Below, piece after piece: positions 8,669-17,516 of a stretch of DNA of 32,303 bases. Source of the stretch: Lysobacterales bacterium (GTDB taxonomy: Bacteria > Pseudomonadota > Gammaproteobacteria > Xanthomonadales > SZUA-36). The notes below the pieces were generated by a model. It saw only the letters and a list, made by a program, of their open reading frames with translations, did not search any database and had not been told where the DNA came from. The stretch's first letter is position 1. Each line of letters opens with the position of its first letter. The position numbers and the translations under genes are program-made. Location of the stretch: contig WTJD01000007.1 of NCBI GenBank assembly GCA_011524975.1, forward strand, positions 1 through 32,303, written 5' to 3'.

Positions 8669-9826
8669 TCAGGCGGCCGCCAGCGCGGTATCCAGCGCGG
8701 CTATCAGGTCCTCGGCGTCCTCCAGCCCCACCGACAGGCGCACCAGCCCGTCGATGATGCCGACGCGGGCGCGCTCTTCCGGTTCAACATCGGCGTGGGT
8801 CATGGTCACAGGGTGGGTGATCAATGATTCAACCGAACCGAGATTTTCCGCCAGTGTCCAGAGCTCTACATTGTCCATCAGGCGCTTGCCCGCGGCCACG
8901 CCGCCTTTGACCTCAAACCACATCATGGCACCGAAACCCGTGGCCTGGCGACAGGCCAGTTCATACTGGGAAAACGAAGGCAGCCCCGGGTAAGCCACCT
9001 GGGCCACCTTGGGATGCGCCTCCAGGTATTCCGCGATGGCCTGGGCGTTGGCCGACTGGCGTTCCATGCGAATTGACAAGGTCTTGCAGCCCTGCAGCGT
9101 GATCCAGGCCACCTGCGGCGACATGATGATGCCGGCGGTTTTCAGCATGAAACGCAAGGCCTCGGCATGCTCTTCGGTGGCCGCGGTGACCGAACCACCC
9201 ACGGTGGCATTGTGGCCGTCCATGTACTTGGTCGTGCTGTGCAACGAGAGATCCGCCCCGAGTTCCAGCGGCCTCTGGTAGTACGGCGTCAGGAACGTGT
9301 TGTCCACGCAATGCACGGCGTTCGCGGCGCGGGCAATGTCCGACAGAGCGGCAATATCAGACAGCTTCATGGTCGGGTTGGCAGGCGTTTCACTGAACAA
9401 CATGCGTGTGTTCTCGCGCATCGCCGCTTTGACGGCATCGGGATTGGAGGTGTCTGCAAAACTGATGTCCACGCCGAATCGGCTCAGCACCTGTGTGCAG
9501 AACCGGTAGGTGCCTCCGTAAGCCACGTCCGAGATCACCAGGTGGTCGCCGGCGTTCAGGAAACTCATCAGCACGGCCTGCACGGCGGCCATGCCGGTCG
9601 AGTAGCAGGTGGTATCCAACCCTCCCTCGAGATCCGTAATCTTCCTCTCCAGCGCCGCCACGGTGGGATTTCCCGCACGTGAGTAGGAGAAGCCCTTGCG
9701 CATGTACTCATCCACGGAGGGCTGTACGTAGGTGGTGGACTGGTAAATGGGCGTCAGGATGGCCCCGGTGACCGGATCCGGTGTGACGCCTGCGTGAACT
9801 TGCCTGGTATTGAATCCCATCTTCAT
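8669..9826 (-). CDS. Cys/Met metabolism PLP enzyme (cystathionine gamma-synthase or gamma-lyase)
   Basis: 385 aa. NTRQVHAGVTPDPVTGAILTPIYQSTTYVQPS, YSRAGNPTVAALERKITDLEGG, LHSTTKYMDGHNATVGGSV, ESLITHPVTMTHADVEPEERARVGI. Synthase versus lyase cannot be settled by eye. Confidence 0.88.
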   Translation of the reverse strand: MKMGFNTRQVHAGVTPDPVTGAILTPIYQSTTYVQPSVDEYMRKGFSYSRAGNPTVAALERKITDLEGGLDTTCYSTGMAAVQAVLMSFLNAGDHLVISDVAYGGTYRFCTQVLSRFGVDISFADTSNPDAVKAAMRENTRMLFSETPANPTMKLSDIAALSDIARAANAVHCVDNTFLTPYYQRPLELGADLSLHSTTKYMDGHNATVGGSVTAATEEHAEALRFMLKTAGIIMSPQVAWITLQGCKTLSIRMERQSANAQAIAEYLEAHPKVAQVAYPGLPSFSQYELACRQATGFGAMMWFEVKGGVAAGKRLMDNVELWTLAENLGSVESLITHPVTMTHADVEPEERARVGIIDGLVRLSVGLEDAEDLIAALDTALAAA

Positions 9827-10041
9827 GCCTCGATCGCTGGGGGAAACAGGAACAACGCGCCCTGTTCGAACTGCTGGTCATGATACACCGAGACCGGCCT
9901 GTCCACCGCCCGCAGGCGACATAAAAGCCACCTGTTGACCGCAATGGGGCGATGACCGGTGCGAACGGCGCGGTGGCCGGCCCGCATCACAGGGGTCAAG
10001 GGGGTATCATGCTTCCCGCCCATCAATGATCAGGTGCCCGC

Positions 10042-13000
10042 ATGAAAGAAAGAAAAACCCGCAAGCTTACCGCTTCTCCGCATCGCTTCGTCTCCTGCGC
10101 CATGTCTCTGCTGGCCCTGGTGTGCATCTCATCGGCCGCCGACCAGGCGGCCGGAGAGGCCGCAGGTGGTTTACCGCTGAGAGGCATCGGACCCGCCTTC
10201 ATGGGTGGCCGCATCGCGGACATCGACGTTCACCCGCATGAGAAAAACACGTGGTATGTGGCCGTGGGTTCCGGCGGGGTCTGGAAAACCACCAATGCGG
10301 GAACCACATGGCAACCGGTGTTCGACGCTGAGGGTTCATATTCGATCGGGGATGTCACCATCGACCCGCTGAATCCGGACGTGGTTTGGGTGGGCACCGG
10401 TGAGAATGTCAGCGGCCGACACGTTGGCTGGGGCGACGGCGTTTACAAAAGCGTGAACGGCGGCCAAACCTGGACCAACATGGGCCTTCAGGCATCTGAG
10501 CACATCGGCAACATTCTCGTCGACCCGCGGGACAGTGACCGTGTCTTTGTCGCTGCTGAGGGCCCGCTGTGGTCGGCCGGCGGAGACCGCGGTTTGTACC
10601 GCACGACAGACGGCGGCCAGACCTGGGAGCCCGTGCTCCAGATCGATGAGGACACCGGGATCACGGACGTCGAATTCCACCCGGGGAATCCGGACGTGAT
10701 TTACGCGGCCGCCTATCAGCGCCGCCGGCACGTTTGGGGGCTGATGGCCGGCGGGCCGGGAGGCGGCATCTATAAATCCACCAACGGCGGTGACAGCTGG
10801 GAGAAGCTGAGTCGTGGCCTGCCCGCGGGGGACGTCGGCAAGATCGGCCTGGCGGTCACGGCGGCGAATCCGCGACTCGTTTACGCCACGATCGAGGCGG
10901 ATGACGAGAACAAGGGCTTCTACCGCTCAGAAGACCAGGGTGAAAGCTGGAAAAAGACAAACGCCTACATTTCCAATGGCACAGGCCCGCATTACTACCA
11001 GGAAATTGCCGCTTCTCCGCTGAATCCTGACCTCGTGATCCAGATGGACGTGTTCTTTCACGTGACGCTAGATGGTGGCAAGAACTTCAATGTCCTGGGC
11101 ACGGGACGCGAGAAACACAGTGACAATCACGCGCTGTGGATCGATCCCCGGAATGATCGTCACCTGATCGCGGGCAGTGACGCCGGACTGTATGAATCGT
11201 TCGACCAGGGGGCATCCTGGCGCCACTTCCCCAATCTGCCGGTTTCACAGTTTTACAAGGTCGCGGTGGATAACGCGGAGCCGTTTTACAACGTTCTCGG
11301 CGGCACACAGGATCTGGGCACCCTGTTTGGCCCGTCACGGACCATGACCGTTGAAGGCGTCAGGAACCAGGACTGGTACGTGCCCCTGGGCGCAGACGGT
11401 TACGGCGTGGCCTTCGATCCCGAGGACGGGTTGATCAGCTACATGGAATATCAACAGGGTTACCTGTTTCGTCATCGTCGAGACACCAACGAACTGGTGC
11501 ATATCCAGCCGCAACCAGCGCCGGGCGAGCCGCCGGAGCGCTGGAACTGGGACACGCCCATCCTGATCAGCCCGCATGACGCCGGCAGGATTTACACCGC
11601 TTCACAGCGGGTATGGCGCAGCGACGACCGGGGCAACGCCTGGACGGCCATCAGCGGCGACCTGACCACGGACCAGAACCGCTACGAACTGGAGTTCGCC
11701 GGGCGCGTCTGGAGCGTGGACGACCTGCATGACAACGGCGCCATGTCCAAGTACGCGACGCTGACCGCCATCACCGAATCCCCGCTGAGCGAAGGTGTGT
11801 TGTACGTGGCCTCGGATGACGGCCTGATCCACGCCACTACCGACGGAGGCGAAAACTGGAGCCAGGCCCGGCCCCTGCCCGGCTTACCCGAGCGCTCCTT
11901 CATCAACGACCTGGAAGCTTCGCTGTTCAATGACGAAACCGTCTTCGCGGTCGCCGACGCGCACAAAGTGGGTGATTTCGCACCCTACGTATTCGTGAGC
12001 AGCAATAGCGGACGTAACTGGCGCTCCATCGCCGGCGACCTGCCGGATGGAACCATCGCCTGGGCCATTCAGCAGGATCACGAAAATGAGGACCTGCTGT
12101 TCCTGGGCACCGAATTCGGGCTTTATTTCACCCTTAATGGCGGTGAAAACTGGCACAGGCTCTCCGGCGCGCCGACCATCGCGTTTCGCGACGTCAAAAT
12201 ACAGCGGCGCGACAACGATGTGATCGGCGCCACTTTTGGGCGCGGTATTTATATCCTCGACGATTATTCCGCCTTGCGCGTCATGGCGCGGGCGGAATTC
12301 GGCGAGAACACGACCCTGTTCCCCATTCGGGACGCCTGGTGGTACGTTCCCTCCGTTCCCATGCAAGCCGCCGGGATGCCTACCCTAGGCAGCGACAGCT
12401 TCAGGGCCCCCAATCCGGATTTCGGCGCGCTCATCACTTACTACCTCGATCAGCCCTATCGCAGCCTGAAGGAAGAGAGGCTCGAGGCCGAACAAAGCGC
12501 ACGAGCCGACCGGCTGGATATCCCCTTCCCTGGCTGGGACCGCCTGCGGGCTGAATCCAGGGAGCCCGACCCACGCCTCATGATGCTGATCCGCGATGAA
12601 ACCGGCGCTCCGGTTCGATGGCTCAAGGCCAACAACGAAAAAGGAACGCACCGATTATCCTGGGACCTGCGCTATCCGGCGCCCAACCCGATCAACCTGA
12701 ACCCGCCAGCGTTCACGCCCCCCTGGGCGGGCACACCTCAAGGCCCACTGGTGGCCCCCGGCGTCTACTCGGCGCAACTCATCGCGATCACCCGCGAAGA
12801 GGCCACAGCCCTGGGTGAACCGCAGGACTTCAAGGTGAAGCCAGTCCGCGAGGCGTCTCCCGGCAGCGACTACCAGGCGATTGCCGACTTCCAGCTTCAG
12901 GTCTCGGAACTGATGCGTGACATCATGCGAACCGGCTCGGAGTTGAGTCAGGCACAGGAACGGCTGAAAAAAATGAAAGCGGCCGCCCTGGCCGCCCCGC

Positions 13001-13314
13001 GCGCCGAAACCACCCTGTTTCAGCGGCTGGACGCGCTGGAGGTTGAACTGTTGAAGCTGCAGGCGCAACTCTCAGGTGACCCCGTCAGGCGAGGACTCAA
13101 CGAGTCAACGGCGCCGTCGATTACCGGCAGAGCCTACAACGCCGCGAATGCCTGGTATAACACGCAAGCCGCCACCCAAACCCAGCGCTCTGATTTCGAG
13201 CGGGCCCGGTCAGACTACGCCGGTCTGTCGGCGAACCTGGATAAGCTGTTGGAGACGGAATGGACGAGGCTGAAAGGTGACCTGGAACGTGCAGGCGCCC
13301 CAGGCTGGAGATGA
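10042..13314 (+). CDS. Exported BNR/Asp-box repeat protein (sortilin/VPS10-like beta-propeller, often annotated glycosyl hydrolase)
   Basis: 1090 aa with a hydrophobic N-terminal segment (MSLLALVCISSAADQAAG). About ten Asp-box-like motifs, e.g. GGVWKTTNAGTTW, DGVYKSVNGGQTW, RGLYRTTDGGQTW, GGIYKSTNGGDSW, KGFYRSEDQGESW, QRVWRSDDRGNAW, FGLYFTLNGGENW. FGRGIYILDDYSALR junction and a coiled, Gln/Leu-rich C-terminus. Confidence 0.9.
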   Translation: MKERKTRKLTASPHRFVSCAMSLLALVCISSAADQAAGEAAGGLPLRGIGPAFMGGRIADIDVHPHEKNTWYVAVGSGGVWKTTNAGTTWQPVFDAEGSYSIGDVTIDPLNPDVVWVGTGENVSGRHVGWGDGVYKSVNGGQTWTNMGLQASEHIGNILVDPRDSDRVFVAAEGPLWSAGGDRGLYRTTDGGQTWEPVLQIDEDTGITDVEFHPGNPDVIYAAAYQRRRHVWGLMAGGPGGGIYKSTNGGDSWEKLSRGLPAGDVGKIGLAVTAANPRLVYATIEADDENKGFYRSEDQGESWKKTNAYISNGTGPHYYQEIAASPLNPDLVIQMDVFFHVTLDGGKNFNVLGTGREKHSDNHALWIDPRNDRHLIAGSDAGLYESFDQGASWRHFPNLPVSQFYKVAVDNAEPFYNVLGGTQDLGTLFGPSRTMTVEGVRNQDWYVPLGADGYGVAFDPEDGLISYMEYQQGYLFRHRRDTNELVHIQPQPAPGEPPERWNWDTPILISPHDAGRIYTASQRVWRSDDRGNAWTAISGDLTTDQNRYELEFAGRVWSVDDLHDNGAMSKYATLTAITESPLSEGVLYVASDDGLIHATTDGGENWSQARPLPGLPERSFINDLEASLFNDETVFAVADAHKVGDFAPYVFVSSNSGRNWRSIAGDLPDGTIAWAIQQDHENEDLLFLGTEFGLYFTLNGGENWHRLSGAPTIAFRDVKIQRRDNDVIGATFGRGIYILDDYSALRVMARAEFGENTTLFPIRDAWWYVPSVPMQAAGMPTLGSDSFRAPNPDFGALITYYLDQPYRSLKEERLEAEQSARADRLDIPFPGWDRLRAESREPDPRLMMLIRDETGAPVRWLKANNEKGTHRLSWDLRYPAPNPINLNPPAFTPPWAGTPQGPLVAPGVYSAQLIAITREEATALGEPQDFKVKPVREASPGSDYQAIADFQLQVSELMRDIMRTGSELSQAQERLKKMKAAALAAPRAETTLFQRLDALEVELLKLQAQLSGDPVRRGLNESTAPSITGRAYNAANAWYNTQAATQTQRSDFERARSDYAGLSANLDKLLETEWTRLKGDLERAGAPGWR

Positions 13315-13323
13315 TATCCGGCG

Positions 13324-14391
13324 CTAAAGCAGGCCGAGTGGATTGTTCGGGTCAAGGCCGTCCATGAACGGCTGCTTGCGGTCCAGGTTGGTCAGGCGGT
13401 AAACCAGACCCAGCCAGTTATTGACGATGGCCTTCCCCGTATCCCGCCAGGTGTTGTCGACCAGCGAGAGCAATGCTTCCTCCGGAAAATCCGCCACGTG
13501 AGCCGCCGGATTCCTGCTCCCACGGACCGAACGCAGGAATTCCAGGGCAAGAATTTTCGCGTTGTGCGAAAAATAATGCTGGGGAAAGGGCGGCGGCTCA
13601 ACCAGCGCGCCATCCAGATACCGGATGACTTCCCGCTTGTATTCTTTCAACAGGCTGAAGGCGTCGTATTCGGGATGCCCCTGGAAATAGACGATCCTGA
13701 ACAGATCGGGGCTGACCGCCAGGTGTACGCCGGCCTGTTCACTGTCGGCCAGCACGACCAGGCCCGCATCCTCCAGGTCATCTCTGGCAACGTCGTTCCA
13801 GCGTGAGTGCGGCGCGTCAAACCGCGTGTTGATATCACGGACCAGCGGATGATTGGGCCACGTGACACGGTGGCTGTACACCCCCCAACGCTTGTCCTCC
13901 AGCGGCTGCCGCTCGATGCCGTGGTGATGCTTGACCAGCGCGTGCGTCGCCAGGCATGAGCAGAGTATGGAAGTCACGTTGTTTTCGGCCCATTCAACGA
14001 CCTCGATCAACGGTTCCCAAAAAGGCTCCTGGTCCAGCGACGGGTTCACCACGTTTGCGCCGGTAATGATCAGCGCGTCCAGGCCCTGATCGCGGAGCAT
14101 TTCGAAATCCGCATAGTGTCTATCGATATGCGCCCGGGCCTGCTCACCGCGATCCAGTTCGGGCAGCGAGAAAGGGTACACGTAGAATTGGGCGATCTTG
14201 TTGCAGTTTCCGATCAGATTGATGAACTGCATCTCCGTCGCGGTCAGCGCGGCGTCCGGCATCATGTTGAGCAGACCGATGTGCAGCTCCCGGATGTCCT
14301 GCTGCAGGGCCGCGTCCTGCCCCATGATCTCCAGCCCGAAGTGTTCCAGGCGGCGGAAGGTCGGTAAGGCGTTGTGGGCGACCAGTGGCAT
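13324..14391 (-). CDS. metA: Homoserine O-acyltransferase, MetA family (probable homoserine O-succinyltransferase)
   Basis: 355 aa. LHIGLLNMMPDAALTATEMQFINLIGN, DALIITGANVVNPSLDQEPFWEPLIEVVEWAENNVTSILCSCLATHALVKHHHG, KRWGVYSHRV, APHSRWNDV, YFQGHPEYDAFSLLKEYKREV. Confidence 0.88.
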   Translation of the reverse strand: MPLVAHNALPTFRRLEHFGLEIMGQDAALQQDIRELHIGLLNMMPDAALTATEMQFINLIGNCNKIAQFYVYPFSLPELDRGEQARAHIDRHYADFEMLRDQGLDALIITGANVVNPSLDQEPFWEPLIEVVEWAENNVTSILCSCLATHALVKHHHGIERQPLEDKRWGVYSHRVTWPNHPLVRDINTRFDAPHSRWNDVARDDLEDAGLVVLADSEQAGVHLAVSPDLFRIVYFQGHPEYDAFSLLKEYKREVIRYLDGALVEPPPFPQHYFSHNAKILALEFLRSVRGSRNPAAHVADFPEEALLSLVDNTWRDTGKAIVNNWLGLVYRLTNLDRKQPFMDGLDPNNPLGLL

Positions 14392-14477
14392 CGTTAAGTC
14401 TGTACCGGCAGAGTGAACCTGTTACAGGGCATAATAGCCTGAACACCACCGTCCGGCATATCGTGAGGAGATAACCG

Positions 14478-14882
14478 ATGTCAAACAATCCACTCATCGG
14501 CACCGCCACGCGCTGTTTTGCCTGCGGCCCGGACAACCCCATCGGCCTCAAAATCGAATTCACCCTGGAAAACGGCGTCTGCAGCGGGCACTTCACGCCG
14601 GGGGAGTTTCATGTCGGTTTCAACGACACCGTGCATGGCGGCATTATTTTTTCCGCCCTGGACGATGTCATGGCCAATCATCTTTACCTGCAGGGCATCA
14701 AGGCCTATACGGCTCGCTGCGAAATTCGCTACCGGCGTGCCCTCCGCGTGGGCGAGGCCATCTCACTCAGCAGCCAGGTGGAATCGGAACGCCGGCGGCT
14801 GGTGACTTTGAAAGGCGAAGCCCGGCTGACCGAATCCGGCGAACTGATCGCCGAGACCAGCGCCGCGTTTATGCTGGAATAG
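14478..14882 (+). CDS. PaaI-family hotdog thioesterase
   Basis: 134 aa. CFACGPDNPIGLKIEF, HVGFNDTVHGGIIFSALDDVMANHL, TARCEIRYRRALRVGEAISLSSQVESERRRLVTLKGEARLT. Upstream gaggag is a plausible RBS. Confidence 0.9.
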   Translation: MSNNPLIGTATRCFACGPDNPIGLKIEFTLENGVCSGHFTPGEFHVGFNDTVHGGIIFSALDDVMANHLYLQGIKAYTARCEIRYRRALRVGEAISLSSQVESERRRLVTLKGEARLTESGELIAETSAAFMLE

Positions 14883-14919
14883 ACCCCGCTTCCATCCACG
14901 CGCCCCGCCCCTAACGAAA

Positions 14920-14941
14920 ACGGGGGCCGCTGGGCCCCCGT
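14920..14941 (-). terminator. Hairpin terminator, probably serving the TonB receptor gene (possibly bidirectional)
   Basis: Stem acgggggcc/ggcccccgt. Read on the minus strand it is followed by ttttcg; the plus strand has only a weak T tract. Confidence 0.6.
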
Positions 14942-14967
14942 CTCCTGCATCTTCCATCCCTTGGCAA

Positions 14968-17352
14968 TCAGAACCGCTGACGGTACAGCAGGCCCGTGGT
15001 CCGGGGCGGGTTGGTGAAAAAGGCCAGCCTTGCCCGGCCGCCACGTTCCCGGTTGAATGCCAGGTCAGCGTTCTCATCCGTGACATTGTTCACGTACAGA
15101 ACCACCTCCCAGCTATCGCGAACGTAGCCGGTGCGAAGGTTCAATGTCGTGTAGGCATCCAGCACCAGGTCGAGGCTGGTCACTTCCGAACCGGTGGCCC
15201 CACCGAAAGTGAAGCCATGGCCAAAGTTGCCGGCACCCGGCATCTGGTCGCTGGGCTGGGTGATTCGGTCACCGATGTACTGTAGTGAGCCCGTCACATA
15301 TCCCTCGGCTGAACCCATCGGGAAGTGATAGGCGGCCGTGGCGGCGAACTGCGTCTCGGCAACAGACGCCAGTCGATTGCCCTTCTGCACGCCACCCAGC
15401 ACGTTGCCATTGGCATCGATCACCGTGGAATCGAACTCAGCCTCCAGCAGGCTGCCGGCCAGGCTCAGGTCAAGCCCATTCAGCACTTCGGCTGCGAGTT
15501 CGAACTCCACACCGGTGGTGTGAGCGCTGGGTACGTTGAACGAGATGCGCGAGGAGCAACTGCCGGCGTCCAGCGTGACCTGCAGGTCATCGATTTCATT
15601 GTGGAAGACGGCCGCGTTGAAGCTGATACCGCTGTCTGAGCGCATTTTCAGGCCCAGTTCGTAGTTCCACATGGTCTCGTCATCATAGCTCTGGAAGCCG
15701 CCGAAGATTTTCTCATCGTCGCCCTCGCACAAGCTGCTGTTGAGTGGATCATTGACGCCGCCCAGCCGGAATCCCTGGGACACCTGCGCGTTGATGCTGG
15801 TGTTGTCCGAGAGGTCGTAAGCCAGTATGAAGCGCGGAATGAAGCCATCCGAGGACGTCTCATCTTTGACATTGGTAAATCCGGACGAGAACCATCCGCC
15901 CTGGTCAATGGTGCGAACTTCCTCATAATCATACCAGCGCCCCCCTGCCGTCAGGTGCAGCCGATCGGTGATATCAAAAGTCAGTTCACCAAAAAGCGCC
16001 GTTTGCTCCAGGCTGTAGGGAAGGTCCGCGTTGTAGGGTGAATCCGGACCATAGCCGTTGATGGTCGCGTCATAGAAGCCATCGCCGAAAATGAGGTCGC
16101 TCACGCGCGCGTACCCGGGTGTCGGCAGACGCTGAGCATAGGTGCGATCGGTATCCGACAGGAAGATACCCGCGACCCACTGCAATCGGCCATCCGTGTT
16201 GGAGGCAAACCTCAACTCCATGGTCGTCTGCTCAACCGTCGTCGTATCGAGCAGGTTTGAGGGCAGAAGGATATCGACGTCAGGCATACCCACATCGGAA
16301 GACACACTGCCGGTCAAGGCGCTCGCATCGCGACTGACCAGGATATCCCGGTCGGTGTAGCTGGCGATGAACGTCATATCGACGTTGTTGAAGCCCGCCT
16401 CAACAGTCAGGTCAGCGATCATTGTCTCGTCTTTGAAGCGTTCCTGTAGCCTAAGGTACTGCTGCCGCTCACCCATTTGGATGGCGGGCCAGGTCGTGGT
16501 GTAGGGATTCGCATAGAGGCTGTATACCTCCTGGCGATTGAACCCATCCATGTCGATTTCCTGGAACACCACGCGGGGGGTAATGGTCAATGTATCGCCG
16601 ACCTCCCATCGCAGAGCCGCGCGGCCACCGGTGCGATTGCCGCTGTTGATGTCCTCCCAGACCGCGCCGTCGATACCCAGGGCATCGATGTAGCCGCCAT
16701 AGTTGGTGTTATACGCCACTACGCGCAATGCGGCAGTGTCACCCAGGGGCAGGTTCACCATGCCCTTGATCTGAGAACCGGTGCCGCCGTCTGTGACCGT
16801 ATCGGCGCCCACCTCGACCACGCCCTCGAAGGCCTCGGGGTCAGGCTGGTTGGTGATGTAGCGGATGGTGCCGCCGACTGAACCCGAACCAAAGAGCGTG
16901 CCCTGCGGGCCGCGCAGTGTTTCCACGCGATTGAGGTCGAACAAATCCAGATCGGGGGTGAACAGCGAAAGCGAGATCACGGACTCGTCGAGATACACCC
17001 CCACCTGCTCTTTGACGCCGGGCTGATCGCGAACGATCTGCCCCGCTGAAACACCGCGAAGTGCTACCTGGCTCTGGCCTGGTCCAAGGTTCTGAATATT
17101 GAGGCCCGCCACATTGCGCGCCAGCTCCTCGAGATTGGTCGAACCCGTCTCGCGGATATCCTCTTCGGTCATGGCGTTAATCGAAAACGGCACGTCCTGG
17201 ATGGACTGCGTCCTCTTGGTCGCGGTGACCAGGATCTCCTCGACCTCACCGTCAAGCTCCATCGGCTCTTCCTGGGCGCCGGCCGTTGCCGAGACCCCCA
17301 AACAGGCCATTATGGCGGCCGCCAGGGCCAATCTTTCTACCTTTCTTTTCAT
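14968..17352 (-). CDS. TonB-dependent receptor
   Basis: The ORF opens at 17496 but the likely start is the ATG at 17352 (MKRKVERLALAAAIMACLGVSATAGAQ signal peptide). TonB box-like EEILVTATKRTQSIQDVPFSINAMTEEDI, LRGPQGTLFGSGSVGGTIRYITNQP, terminal aromatic LLYRQRF. Confidence 0.92.
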   Translation of the reverse strand: MKRKVERLALAAAIMACLGVSATAGAQEEPMELDGEVEEILVTATKRTQSIQDVPFSINAMTEEDIRETGSTNLEELARNVAGLNIQNLGPGQSQVALRGVSAGQIVRDQPGVKEQVGVYLDESVISLSLFTPDLDLFDLNRVETLRGPQGTLFGSGSVGGTIRYITNQPDPEAFEGVVEVGADTVTDGGTGSQIKGMVNLPLGDTAALRVVAYNTNYGGYIDALGIDGAVWEDINSGNRTGGRAALRWEVGDTLTITPRVVFQEIDMDGFNRQEVYSLYANPYTTTWPAIQMGERQQYLRLQERFKDETMIADLTVEAGFNNVDMTFIASYTDRDILVSRDASALTGSVSSDVGMPDVDILLPSNLLDTTTVEQTTMELRFASNTDGRLQWVAGIFLSDTDRTYAQRLPTPGYARVSDLIFGDGFYDATINGYGPDSPYNADLPYSLEQTALFGELTFDITDRLHLTAGGRWYDYEEVRTIDQGGWFSSGFTNVKDETSSDGFIPRFILAYDLSDNTSINAQVSQGFRLGGVNDPLNSSLCEGDDEKIFGGFQSYDDETMWNYELGLKMRSDSGISFNAAVFHNEIDDLQVTLDAGSCSSRISFNVPSAHTTGVEFELAAEVLNGLDLSLAGSLLEAEFDSTVIDANGNVLGGVQKGNRLASVAETQFAATAAYHFPMGSAEGYVTGSLQYIGDRITQPSDQMPGAGNFGHGFTFGGATGSEVTSLDLVLDAYTTLNLRTGYVRDSWEVVLYVNNVTDENADLAFNRERGGRARLAFFTNPPRTTGLLYRQRF

Positions 17353-17516
17353 CACTCTCTCCCGAGTTATTCGGCTATCCCTGGTGAGGGACACCAACTT
17401 TTGGCTAACACTCCAGTCCGGATCATCCGGAAACGATCCGAGCCTGTCAAACCATGCCAGGCGCGGTGCCGCGCCCAATGCCCCGTCACGGGCCAATAAC
17501 GCCGCACCATCACGCT

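Noticed and set aside
9827-10041. Possible SAM/methionine riboswitch or MetJ/MetR operator in the divergent region between the PLP enzyme and the BNR gene
   Set aside because: No AGACGTCT-like met box, no clear TGAA-N5-TTCA dyad and no convincing riboswitch core could be identified by eye.
14392-14477. Divergent metA/thioesterase promoter (CATAAT near 14430)
   Set aside because: The -10-like hexamer lacks a credible -35 at the right spacing, so it was not called.
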